From: Planctomycetota bacterium
Lineage (GTDB): Bacteria; Planctomycetota; Phycisphaerae; UBA1845
Reading direction: 5' to 3'
Length of the DNA: 64,000 nt
NCBI GenBank assembly: GCA_016208685.1
Contig: JACQXM010000015.1
Coordinates: forward strand, 62,001 to 126,000
This document shows positions 43,537 through 52,040 of the stretch, piece after piece; the first letter of the stretch is position 1; the number at the start of each line of letters is the position of its first letter. A program made the translations under genes and the position numbers. A model generated the notes under the pieces. That model saw only the letters and a program-made list of their open reading frames with translations, ran no database searches and was not told the origin of the DNA.

Positions 43537-46044
43537 ATGAAACGAGCATTCTCCTTCGGCGACAAAAGCCTGGAACCCGCCGTGCGGCGCATCAACGAGC
43601 TGCGCTGCGTGGCCGTCATCGGCGCCGGGACCATGGGACAGGGCATCGCCGCCGATCTGCTCAACAAGACCGACCTTGAGGTTCTGCTGCTGGACGTGCA
43701 GCCCGAGGCACTGGCGCGGGCCCGGCGGAAGCTCACCACGGACGCGGCGCAGCGCGTCAAGGAGGGCCGGCTGCGCGAGGAGGACGCGCGGGGGCTCGAA
43801 GCGCGCCTGACGTGCACGCCGGAATACGACGAGCTCCGCAAGGCGGACATCATCTGGGAGGCGGCCACGGAACGCAGCGAGGTCAAGGCGGCCATCTTCG
43901 CCGCCATCGAGCGCATCGCCGACCCAGAGCGGCTGGCGGCGGTGTTCTCCAACACCTCCTCGTACACCACGGAAGAACTCGCTCTGCTCTTCCGCGCCGA
44001 GGCCTTCCGCGAGAAGTTCCTGACCGTCCACGGCTACTACCCCTTCGAGGCCAACCGCCTGCTCGACGTGATGAAGGGCAAGTTCGCCTCGCAGGCCACG
44101 TTCACGCTGGCCGTGGTGTTCGCGGATCAGATTCTGGAGAAGACGGTGATCGCCCTTCCCGTGGACCATCACGGGTACATCACCGACCCCATCTTCCAGG
44201 GTATGGCGGCGATCATCTCCTGGGATGTGCGCTCCGGCCGGGATATCGTGGAACTCGGTGGCGTCTGGGAGCTGTTCACCGCCAACCCCTTCACGGTGCT
44301 GGATCAGACCGGCCACATGCCCTACTTCGAGTCGGCGCGGCATTTCGGCGAGGCCCTGCCCGCCCACGACCGGCTGCGCAGCCTGTACCTCCGCGACGGC
44401 GAGAACTACCCGGCGTGGATCGCGCGGCTCGCCAAGCAGGGGCGCATGGGTCTTTCATCGGCCGGCGGCTCCGGGTTCTACCAATGGTCCGAGGACCGCG
44501 CCACGCCCCAGGGCGTCATCGACCCTGCAACGGGCGAATACGCCCCTATCGTGGAGATTTCGCGCAAGGAGTATTGGTCCTACTATCAGGCGGCGGAGCA
44601 CGATCGTCGAGGCGGCAAAATCAAGAGCGCCGAGGGCCTCCTCCAGGTTGCCGGTGCCGACGACGCCGGCGGCCGGGCGTTCCGCCGCTATGTGCTGCCC
44701 CTCTGTCTCTATGCCCTGGATCTGATCCAGGACGGCATCGCCACGCCGGGCCAGGTGAACCTGGCGACCCGCGCGGGGCTGCGCTTCAAGACCGGGCTGA
44801 TCGAGGCCATCGACGCCCTGCTTGCCCACCTGACCGTGGACGGCCTGTTGGAACTGGTGCACCGCGCCCGGGACGAGAACGCCGACGATCCGTTTCTCAG
44901 TGAGATGCTGGACGTCGACGGACAGGCGGGGCCGCGGCGGGGCCGTCCCTCTCTGCTGCACGAGCTGCGCCGGCGCAACGTCAACAGCCTGCTGGGCTAC
45001 GGACGGTTCTACCACACGCCGGTGGCGGAACTGGCGCTGTCTGACGGCACCTACCGGGGCTGCTACGCCGATGTGAAGCTGTACGAGCCGTCGTCGCGCG
45101 ATCGCGTGGCAAGCGTCGTCCTTAACAATCCACTGCGGGGCAACGTCTGGAACCGGGCCAACATTGATCAACTGGCGCACGCCCTGGCCCGCGTCCTGGA
45201 ATGGCACCGCGAGGGGCGGTGCGGCGCGGTGCTCTTCACCGCTGCCGGCAGCGGGCTGCGGATGCTCGGGGCCGACGCCCGCGAGTTCAACCGCGGCTGG
45301 TTCGATCCTCAGCGCGGGTACGCCCCGCTTTCCGAGTCGGCGGCGGCCGCCTCCAGTCGCAACGCCGTTAGCCTGTTTCGTCTCATCCAGCGCAGCCCGG
45401 TGGGATCGGTGGGGGTGTTCGGCGAACGCTGGGGTGGAGGAACGGAGTTCTCCTACTTCCTCGACCTGCGCTACGACGTCCGCGCCCACGGCCTGGTGTT
45501 CGATCCCCTGGAGCGACGCTCGGCCTGGGGACAGAAGCCCATCTACAACCAACCGGAGCTGGACTACGCCATTCTTCCCGGCTTCGGCGCCGTAGGCGAG
45601 CTGCAGCGGCTGGGGTTCGGTGATTCGTCGATTTTTGAGATCTTCGATCAGGGAATGACCGCGGATCGCGCCCATCAGGTGGGTCTGAGCAACGCCGTGT
45701 TCGATGATGAACTGGAAGCGCTCCGCCGCGGGTACGAACGGGCGCGGCTGATGGCCAAGGATGCTCCCTATTCCCGGGCCCTCTTCAAGGAGGAATTGCA
45801 GCGCGGCGCGGATGACGAGGCCCTGGCGCGGGAGACCGGTGAAACTTTCAATCCGCGAAAGAACCCCTTCATACGCACCGGATTGCTGGCCCTGCTGGAC
45901 CGGCGGAGCAAGCCGCCTCCCATGGATTATAGCTGTGAACACGTGCGACTGCCGGGGTGGGTGTATCCCGGGGACAGCGGATTGGCGGAGTCGGACGCAA
46001 GCGCTCCGCCGGGCAATGGAAGTGGCGCGGGAGGTGCGGCGTGA
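43537..46044 (+). CDS. 3-hydroxyacyl-CoA dehydrogenase / enoyl-CoA hydratase fusion, divergent
   Basis: The 835-residue protein has an NAD-dependent 3-hydroxyacyl-CoA dehydrogenase first (VAVIGAGTMGQGIAADLL, residues about 24-40; FSNTSSYTTEEL) and a crotonase-like domain after about residue 520 (LGADAREFNRG and FGERWGGGTEFSYFL). This order is that of FadN/YusL, opposite to FadB. The usual H-x4-P...E catalytic pair appears as VHGYYPFEANRLLDVMKG with Asp in the Glu position, so the active site is altered. It should oxidise 3-hydroxypimelyl-CoA. It lies between the thiolase and bzdN, whose GTG start overlaps its stop. Confidence 0.83.
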   Translation: MKRAFSFGDKSLEPAVRRINELRCVAVIGAGTMGQGIAADLLNKTDLEVLLLDVQPEALARARRKLTTDAAQRVKEGRLREEDARGLEARLTCTPEYDELRKADIIWEAATERSEVKAAIFAAIERIADPERLAAVFSNTSSYTTEELALLFRAEAFREKFLTVHGYYPFEANRLLDVMKGKFASQATFTLAVVFADQILEKTVIALPVDHHGYITDPIFQGMAAIISWDVRSGRDIVELGGVWELFTANPFTVLDQTGHMPYFESARHFGEALPAHDRLRSLYLRDGENYPAWIARLAKQGRMGLSSAGGSGFYQWSEDRATPQGVIDPATGEYAPIVEISRKEYWSYYQAAEHDRRGGKIKSAEGLLQVAGADDAGGRAFRRYVLPLCLYALDLIQDGIATPGQVNLATRAGLRFKTGLIEAIDALLAHLTVDGLLELVHRARDENADDPFLSEMLDVDGQAGPRRGRPSLLHELRRRNVNSLLGYGRFYHTPVAELALSDGTYRGCYADVKLYEPSSRDRVASVVLNNPLRGNVWNRANIDQLAHALARVLEWHREGRCGAVLFTAAGSGLRMLGADAREFNRGWFDPQRGYAPLSESAAAASSRNAVSLFRLIQRSPVGSVGVFGERWGGGTEFSYFLDLRYDVRAHGLVFDPLERRSAWGQKPIYNQPELDYAILPGFGAVGELQRLGFGDSSIFEIFDQGMTADRAHQVGLSNAVFDDELEALRRGYERARLMAKDAPYSRALFKEELQRGADDEALARETGETFNPRKNPFIRTGLLALLDRRSKPPPMDYSCEHVRLPGWVYPGDSGLAESDASAPPGNGSGAGGAA

Positions 46045-47195
46045 GTGTTGAGACCATCATGCAGGACTGCCGGGACCTCCTGGAACTGCTCCCGGCGCAG
46101 GCGTTGTCGAAGGCGCAGCAGCGATACCCGCACGTGGGCGGCCTGGCCGTCTTTCCCGTGTACGCGCCGCTGGAGATCATTCACGCCGCCGGGCTCATGC
46201 CGGTGGGGCTGTTCGGAGCGGGCGACAAGGTGGAATTATCGCACGCCGACGCGCGGTTCCAGTCGTTCATCTGTTCCATCGCCAAGAGCACCCTGGAGCT
46301 CTTCCTTCGCGGGGAGATGAAGGCCTTTGCCGGCGTGGTGTTCAGCTCGATCTGCGACGTGGCGCGCAACCTGGCCAGCCTGGTGCGGCGCAATGCCCCG
46401 GAACTGTACGTGGAGTATCTCCACCTGCCCCAGAACATGTACAGCGCCGCCTCCCAGGACTATACCCGCGCTGAATTCGAGCGCTTTCGCACCAACCTGG
46501 CGCGGCATCTGGGTCGCTCCATTCCGGACGCGGCCGTCGCCCGCAGTCTCGAGCTCTACAACCAGGTCCGTGCCCGGACGCGGGAATTGTATGAACTTCG
46601 CCGCGCCCGTCCGGGCGTGATCTCCGCCGCGGATACCTACGCCGTGGTGCAGGCGGGGACCCGCATGATGCCCGAGGAGTTCGCGGAGCTGCTCGAGGAT
46701 CTTTTGTTCAACCTGCGCCAGCGCACGGGTCGCGCCCGCGACGGCGTGCAGGTGGTGCTCGAGGGCGCCTTCTGCGAGCAGCCGCCCCTCGCTCTGGTCG
46801 AGACCATCGAGGCCGCGGGCTGCATCATTCAGGATGACGACCTGGTGGTGGGGTGGCGACTTTTTTCCGACGATGTTCCGGTCCATGACGATCCGCTGGG
46901 AGCCCTGGCGCAAGCCTATCTGCGCGACAGCGTCTACACTTCCGTGCGTCACGACCGCGATCGGCCGCGCACGGAGGGACTGACCCGTCGCGTAGAGCGC
47001 GCCGGAGCCGGAGCCGTGCTCTTCACCCCGGCCAAGTTCTGCGAGCCGGCGCTGCTGGACTATGTGCTCTTCCGGCAGCGGCTCGATGAGACCGGCTGCC
47101 CGCACCTGAAGATCGAATTCGAGGAAAAAATGTGGACCTTTGAGGCCACGCGGACGGAGGTTGAGACCTTCGCCGAGTCCATGCTGTTCGACTAG
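46041..47195 (+). CDS. bzdN: Benzoyl-CoA reductase subunit BzdN-like
   Basis: BzdN/BcrC and BzdO/BcrB form the ring-reducing module of class I benzoyl-CoA reductase, which transfers two ATP-energised electrons to the aromatic ring. The 384-residue product, from a GTG with GGGAGG six bases upstream, belongs to the HgdB superfamily. It shows GGLAVFPVYAPLEIIHAAG, FICSIAKSTLELFL and SSICDVARNLASLV, with cysteines as likely cluster ligands, and later GAFCEQPPLALVETIEAAGC and PAKFCEPALLDY. Size and order fit bzdN. The start overlaps the dehydrogenase-fusion stop. Confidence 0.85.
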   Translation: MSVETIMQDCRDLLELLPAQALSKAQQRYPHVGGLAVFPVYAPLEIIHAAGLMPVGLFGAGDKVELSHADARFQSFICSIAKSTLELFLRGEMKAFAGVVFSSICDVARNLASLVRRNAPELYVEYLHLPQNMYSAASQDYTRAEFERFRTNLARHLGRSIPDAAVARSLELYNQVRARTRELYELRRARPGVISAADTYAVVQAGTRMMPEEFAELLEDLLFNLRQRTGRARDGVQVVLEGAFCEQPPLALVETIEAAGCIIQDDDLVVGWRLFSDDVPVHDDPLGALAQAYLRDSVYTSVRHDRDRPRTEGLTRRVERAGAGAVLFTPAKFCEPALLDYVLFRQRLDETGCPHLKIEFEEKMWTFEATRTEVETFAESMLFD

Positions 47196-47236
47196 ACCCG
47201 CGCCGCGCGCGGCGCCGGAAAACACCGGAGAGACTC

Positions 47237-48541
47237 ATGCCCGCGACCACCAGCCCGTCCCGCGACTATCGCGGCATCATCCACCAGCTTTCGCGCGACA
47301 TCATGACCGGCTGGATGACGCAGTTAAAGGAAGCCACGCACGACGGCACTCCCGCCGGCTACCTCATGATCAGCGGCAATTGCGTGGAGATCCTCCGCTG
47401 CTTCGACATCCTCCCGGTCTTCCCCGAGATCAACGCTCTCCAGCTCGCCATTCGCAAGAACTCCCTGCCCTACATCATCAAGAGCGAGGAGATCGGCTAC
47501 GCCTCGGACAACTGCGCCTACGTCAAGGCGGACGTGGGCTACACCCTCTGCGGCGGGGTGGGCGTGGACGGCAACACCCCCAAGCCGGCGCTGATCATCT
47601 GCAACTTCGTAGGCTGCAACGTCTACATCAAGTGGTTCGAGCATTGCTCGGCGATGATGAACGTTCCTCTGGTGATGCTCGATATTCCCTTCCTTCGCGA
47701 GGACCATCCCAGTGACGCGGACGTGCAATACGTGCTGTGTCAACTGCGGGAGCTGATCGCCCACTGTGAGCGGCTGACGGGCAGGAAATTCGACATCGAC
47801 CGCCTGCGGGAGATTCTGCACCACTCGGCGCGGGCCGAGGACGGCTGGTCCCGCGCCAAGGACCTCTGCAAGAACCGTCCCGCGCCCTTCGACGCCTACT
47901 TCGACAGCATCAACATGATGGGCCCCATCAACGCCCTGCGCGGCACGAAGGAGGCGGCGGACTTCTTCGATCGAACCGTGGCCGAGTACGAAGGCATGGT
48001 CGCCGACGGCCTGGGCGTGCTCGACGAGGAGCGTTTCCGCATCGTCGTCGAAGGCCCTCCGCCCTATCCCCACTACCGCAACTTTCGCAACCTCTTCGAG
48101 ACCTGGAAGGCGGTGGCGGTGCAGAGCACGTATTCCACCGTGGGCGGCATCTGGGAATTCGGCTTCCGCCACGACCCCAACCGGCCGCTGGAGAGCATCG
48201 CGGAGCAGATGATCCTCCACAACCTCTGCAACCGCTCCCTGCTCGAGCGCTACAAACAGATTCAAAGCTACGTCCGCGACTGGCAGGCCGACGCCCTGGT
48301 CATCCACGGCATCAAGAGCTGCCGCCTGTTTTCCGCGGGACAGGGCGATATGCGCGAGTACTTCGCCCGCGAGATGGGCGTCCCCACGCTCATGGTGGAG
48401 TCCGACCTGGAGGACCCGCGCTACTACGCCGAGGCCCAGATCAAGAACCGCATCGACGCCTTCTTCGAGGCCCTGCAATACAAGCGCCTGCGCGGCGAGC
48501 GGGCGGAAGCCGCCAGAGCCGAACAAGTGGAAGCGAGGTGA
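47237..48541 (+). CDS. bzdO: Benzoyl-CoA reductase subunit BzdO-like
   Basis: The 434-residue partner of BzdN carries the active-site half of the reductase. Conserved stretches are GYLMISGNCVEILRCFDILP, SDNCAYVKADVGYTLCGG, ICNFVGCNVYIKWFEHCSAM and LVIHGIKSCRLFSAGQGDM, which supply several cluster cysteines and the substrate pocket. GGAGAG lies just before the ATG. It is followed five bases later by the first ATPase subunit. The length and cysteine pattern resemble BcrB/BzdO of facultative anaerobes such as Azoarcus and Thauera, not the tungsten BamB of strict anaerobes. Confidence 0.87.
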   Translation: MPATTSPSRDYRGIIHQLSRDIMTGWMTQLKEATHDGTPAGYLMISGNCVEILRCFDILPVFPEINALQLAIRKNSLPYIIKSEEIGYASDNCAYVKADVGYTLCGGVGVDGNTPKPALIICNFVGCNVYIKWFEHCSAMMNVPLVMLDIPFLREDHPSDADVQYVLCQLRELIAHCERLTGRKFDIDRLREILHHSARAEDGWSRAKDLCKNRPAPFDAYFDSINMMGPINALRGTKEAADFFDRTVAEYEGMVADGLGVLDEERFRIVVEGPPPYPHYRNFRNLFETWKAVAVQSTYSTVGGIWEFGFRHDPNRPLESIAEQMILHNLCNRSLLERYKQIQSYVRDWQADALVIHGIKSCRLFSAGQGDMREYFAREMGVPTLMVESDLEDPRYYAEAQIKNRIDAFFEALQYKRLRGERAEAARAEQVEAR

Positions 48542-48545
48542 AGGG

Positions 48546-49382
48546 ATGGAATACGCAGCGGGAATCGACGTGGGCAGCACGCAGACCAAGGCGGTCCTTG
48601 TGGACACGGCCCGGGCCATCGTGGCCCATGCCCTGATTGACACCGGGGCCAACGTGAAGCGCGCCGGGCAGCGCGCGCTGGATGCCCTGATCGCCCACGC
48701 CGGCGTGGGGCGTGAGGACATCAAGTACGTGGTCGGCACCGGCTACGGACGCTACAAGATCGAGGCCGGCGATGCCCAGGTGACCGAAATATCGTGTCAC
48801 GCGCGCGGCGCGCACCTGCTCTTTCCCTCCACGCGCACCGTCATCGACATGGGCGGCCAGGACACCAAGGCGATCAAGGTCGGCGCCGACGGCGACGTGG
48901 TGGATTTCTGCATGAACGACAAGTGCGCCGCGGGCACCGGGCGGTTCCTGGCCGGCGCTGCCGACGTCCTGGGCCTGGCGCTGGACGACATCGGGGAGCT
49001 GTCGCTCCGGGCCACCAAACCAGTGCGCATGACCAGCGTGTGCACGGTGTTCGTGGAGTCGGACATCCTCAGCCACCTGGCGCATAACAAGAAGGTCGAG
49101 GACATTCTCGCGGGAGTTCACGAGGCCATCGCCTCGCGCACCATGGGTCTGGTACGCCGCGTCGGCGTGGAGCCCGAGGTCACCTTCACCGGCGGCGTGG
49201 CCCGCAACATCGGAATGGTGCGCGCCCTGGAGGCCAAGCTGGGCACCACGCTCAACCGCAGTGCCGAATCGCACTTTACCGGGGCCCTCGGGGCGGCGCT
49301 CTTCGCCCTGGACAACGTGCTGGCGGCGCAGCGGGTCGTGGTGCCCGTCCCCCCCGAACCGGCGGTGTGGCGGGACGAATAG
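48546..49382 (+). CDS. bzdP: Benzoyl-CoA reductase ATPase subunit BzdP-like
   Basis: The 278-residue activator subunit is an ASKHA ATPase with the full canonical set: AAGIDVGSTQTKAVLVD (phosphate 1), VIDMGGQDTKAIKVG, the cluster cysteine in NDKCAAGTGRFLAG, the second in SVCTVFVESD and the adenosine motif TGGVARNIGMV. Together with the 49563 gene it should form the heterodimeric electron-activating module. About 280 residues for both ATPases marks the Bzd (Azoarcus) type, since Thauera BcrA is larger. The gene is followed by a 180-base gap with a hairpin repeat. Confidence 0.83.
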   Translation: MEYAAGIDVGSTQTKAVLVDTARAIVAHALIDTGANVKRAGQRALDALIAHAGVGREDIKYVVGTGYGRYKIEAGDAQVTEISCHARGAHLLFPSTRTVIDMGGQDTKAIKVGADGDVVDFCMNDKCAAGTGRFLAGAADVLGLALDDIGELSLRATKPVRMTSVCTVFVESDILSHLAHNKKVEDILAGVHEAIASRTMGLVRRVGVEPEVTFTGGVARNIGMVRALEAKLGTTLNRSAESHFTGALGAALFALDNVLAAQRVVVPVPPEPAVWRDE

Positions 49383-49406
49383 GTCGGAATGTCTGCGGCG
49401 CTGTGG

Positions 49407-49426
49407 GACCGGCTTTCCAGCCGGTC
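49407..49426. repeat. Hairpin repeat between bzdP and bzdQ
   Basis: GACCGGCT TTCC AGCCGGTC is an eight-base perfect stem with a four-base loop, 25 bases behind the bzdP stop. It resembles the internal hairpins of the family A element and of other planctomycete palindromic repeats. The rest of the 180-base gap up to 49563 holds nothing recognisable. Confidence 0.45.
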
Positions 49427-49562
49427 TGTACTCGCGGCGAGGCCCGCGCCGCCGCAATCACGGCCCGGTTGGGCGGATGGGGCTCGGGCCCCGTAACGAA
49501 CGAAACCAAATGGCCTCTCCGACGCGCCGCCGCGCGTGGGAGGACCGCGCGAGGAGACCAAC

Positions 49563-50375
49563 GTGGCTTACATTGCAGGTGTGGACTTAGGGGCCGGCGC
49601 CGTCAAGGCGGTCATCATCGACGAGGATCGGCGCGTGGCAGGCAGTTCGCACTTCCGCACCCAGGCAGACTTTGACGCCATTGGGCGGCGCGCCATCGCC
49701 GCCGCCTGCGAGTCGGCGGGCATCGGTGAGGACGAAATCGCGTACATCGCCTCCACCGGTCTGGGGCGCTACAGCCTGGTGAACCGTTCCATCCAGATCA
49801 CCGACCTGACCTGCGGAGCCAGCGGCGCTCACGCCCTCTATCCGGACGCACGCTTTGTGCTCGACATGGGGGCGCAAAGCACCCGCGCCATCGCCCTGCG
49901 CGACGGCGGCAAGGTGAAAGCCTTCCGCACCAACGAGAAGTGCGCCGCGGGCAGCGGCGGCTTCCTCGAGCGCGTGGCCCGCTACCTCGAAATCCCCCTG
50001 GGCGAGCTGGGCAACATTTCCCTGGAAGCGACCAACCCGCAGCCCATCAGCAGCGTCTGCGCCGTGCTCGCCGAGTCGGAGATCATTAACCATGTTTCCG
50101 ACGGGCGCAGCGTCGCCGACATCGTCCGCGGGGCGCACGATTCTCTCGCCGCCCGCGCCTTGAGTCAGCTCAAACTCGTGGGCTTTGACGAACGAGTGGT
50201 CTTCATCGGCGGGGTGGCCGTGCAGCAGGGAATGGTGCGCGCCTGCCGGGAGAAGGTCACCGGCGTCCTGTACGTTCCGGATATGCCGGCGCACACCGTG
50301 GCGCTCGGGGCCGCGCTGCTCGGACTGCAACGCTATCACAAACGTGCCGTGGCCGAGCCGGTAGCCGTGGCATAA
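49563..50375 (+). CDS. bzdQ: Benzoyl-CoA reductase ATPase subunit BzdQ-like
   Basis: The 270-residue product, from a GTG at 49563 with GGAG six bases upstream, is the second ASKHA ATPase. Cluster cysteines are present in NEKCAAGSGGFLERVARY and SVCAVLAESEI. Other motifs differ from its partner: VDLGAGAVKAVIID instead of VGSTQTK, and LDMGAQSTRAIALRD instead of MGGQDTK, where the conserved Gly-Asp are lost. The second subunit of the pair may therefore bind or turn over ATP differently. It is the last gene of the benzoyl-CoA operon. Confidence 0.8.
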   Translation: MAYIAGVDLGAGAVKAVIIDEDRRVAGSSHFRTQADFDAIGRRAIAAACESAGIGEDEIAYIASTGLGRYSLVNRSIQITDLTCGASGAHALYPDARFVLDMGAQSTRAIALRDGGKVKAFRTNEKCAAGSGGFLERVARYLEIPLGELGNISLEATNPQPISSVCAVLAESEIINHVSDGRSVADIVRGAHDSLAARALSQLKLVGFDERVVFIGGVAVQQGMVRACREKVTGVLYVPDMPAHTVALGAALLGLQRYHKRAVAEPVAVA

Positions 50376-50408
50376 AGGGGACAGGTTCTCGCGGGCGAAG
50401 AGGTAATC

Positions 50409-51692
50409 TTACAGATAAACGCCGGCCAGCGATGCCTCGAGTTCCGCCGGGGTTGTTGCAAACGGGGCGCTGAACGGGGCGTGCAGGGCGACAAGTGTCA
50501 GGTCATCCAGTTTGTCCCGCCCGGCCGCGTGCCCGTCGAACTCGCGCTCCAGCTCCGTCAGGTGCTCGGCGAAGGCCCGGCTACCCAGGGTACGGAACCA
50601 GTCGGTCCGATGCAGGTCGCAGCAGCCCAGTTCGTTTTCCCCGCGCAGCAGCAGTGACTCCAGGCCGTCGGTGTGGAAGATCAGGTGATCGCCCGGCTCC
50701 AGACGCAGCTCCACGGTTTCAAACCGTGCGCCCTTCTCAGCGCCAACGATGGCCCCGCCGCTTTTGATCTGTCGGGGAGCGGCGCTGAGCCGCACCAGGA
50801 TGGGGTAGGAGCCGCCCCCGCGCGCCCAGCGGATCACCCGTGCCTTTTCGTCGTAAATCGCCAGCAGCGCCGTCACGAACTGACAGTCCTGTAGTTCGAT
50901 TCCCGCCAGTTCGTCGTTGAGAGACTCCAGCGCCGACTTGGGATCGAATTCGTGCGCCGCGACCAGGGCCCTGGTGGTGGTGTGCAGTACGCGGCGCACG
51001 TGCGCCGCCAGCAGCGCCGCCGCCAGCCCGTGCCCCGTGGCGTCGATGAGCGCGATCGCCACATGCGAGTCGTCGAGCCGGAACACGTCGTAAAGGTCCC
51101 CGCTCACCACATCCACCGGGCGGTAAATGGCGGACACCTCAACGCCGACCACACTCGGCATCCGCGTGGGCAGCAGCTCGCGCTGCATCAGGCCCGCCAG
51201 CCGACGCTCGTCGTCCAGGCGCCGCAGGTCCGCCTGACGGTGCATCTCGCGCCGTCGCAGCCCTTCCAGCTCCCGCCGCATGGTGTCCATCGGCGCACGG
51301 AGCCCGCACATGGCCGCCAGCCGTCCGGTGAGGTCGTCCTGCGAAAGATTCGTGGCGAATCCAATGGCACGACCCGAAGCGGTCGCGGCCCGCAGCACGG
51401 CATCGTCCGGCGCGGTCGGGGAGAGCACCAGCGTGGCGCACGGCTGACCGTCGAAACACTGGAGCATCCGCTCCAGCTTGGCGTTGGTCACGGACTTGGC
51501 GTCGGCGGTAACGATGAGGCGCGCATCCACCGGCGTGGCGCCGCGCATCCTGTTCATGCCTTCGAGGCTGGAGAGCTCCACCTCGGCGCCCAACTTGCGC
51601 AGGGCCCGGCCTACATCCGGCGTCAGCTCTGTGTCATCAAGGAGCACCTGCACGCGGGGCTGGTGCTGGATGGTTGTTTCCAATGAAGGCAC
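50409..51692 (-). CDS. SpoIIE-type (PP2C) serine phosphatase with a receiver-like domain
   Basis: The 427-residue protein has an N-terminal domain of about 130 residues that resembles a response-regulator receiver in strand pattern but lacks a clear phospho-aspartate. A helical linker rich in Arg and Glu (about 145-175) follows, then a SpoIIE/RsbU phosphatase: VVSGDLYDVFRL, ALIDATGHGLAAALLAAH, HLIFHTDGLESL and KLDDLTLVALH. The acidic metal ligands (D in GDLYD, D in DATGHG, D in TDG, DD in DDL) are all present. Such proteins act on anti-sigma antagonists. It converges on bzdQ with 33 bases between them, so it is not part of that operon. Confidence 0.87.
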   Translation of the reverse strand: MPSLETTIQHQPRVQVLLDDTELTPDVGRALRKLGAEVELSSLEGMNRMRGATPVDARLIVTADAKSVTNAKLERMLQCFDGQPCATLVLSPTAPDDAVLRAATASGRAIGFATNLSQDDLTGRLAAMCGLRAPMDTMRRELEGLRRREMHRQADLRRLDDERRLAGLMQRELLPTRMPSVVGVEVSAIYRPVDVVSGDLYDVFRLDDSHVAIALIDATGHGLAAALLAAHVRRVLHTTTRALVAAHEFDPKSALESLNDELAGIELQDCQFVTALLAIYDEKARVIRWARGGGSYPILVRLSAAPRQIKSGGAIVGAEKGARFETVELRLEPGDHLIFHTDGLESLLLRGENELGCCDLHRTDWFRTLGSRAFAEHLTELEREFDGHAAGRDKLDDLTLVALHAPFSAPFATTPAELEASLAGVYL

Positions 51693-52040
51693 CGTGCGTT
51701 CGAGGTAGCCGGGCGCGGCGGAACACCGTCGGTTCGCCCAACTTCACCGCGTCTGTCGGATTGTTCTTTGCCTAGCTTAAGAACACGACCCATAACGAAC
51801 GCAGCAAATCTTGCCTTTTCTCGGACTGAGTGATTCCAAGGCGCGCGGGAGGTGTGCGGTCGGAACGCTGGTCGTTGGCGCGCGACGGCCTGGGAACCGT
51901 GGCGAGTGAGCCGAATCGGGGATTCCAACATTGGGAACGCGCGGCGCGGACCGTGCGAGCAGGCAGAGCTCGGCGCCTTGCCGAGGGCGGAACCACACGG
52001 TGGCGCGGAAGGGCTACAGCCGCACAGGCGCCCAGCGACC
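51693..52040. other. Intergenic, no feature seen
   Basis: The 348 bases between the phosphatase and FabF-like genes hold no credible gene or RNA. The only structure is the short inverted pair GTTCTT / AAGAAC near 51764-51785 on the side facing the phosphatase start. Confidence 0.5.
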
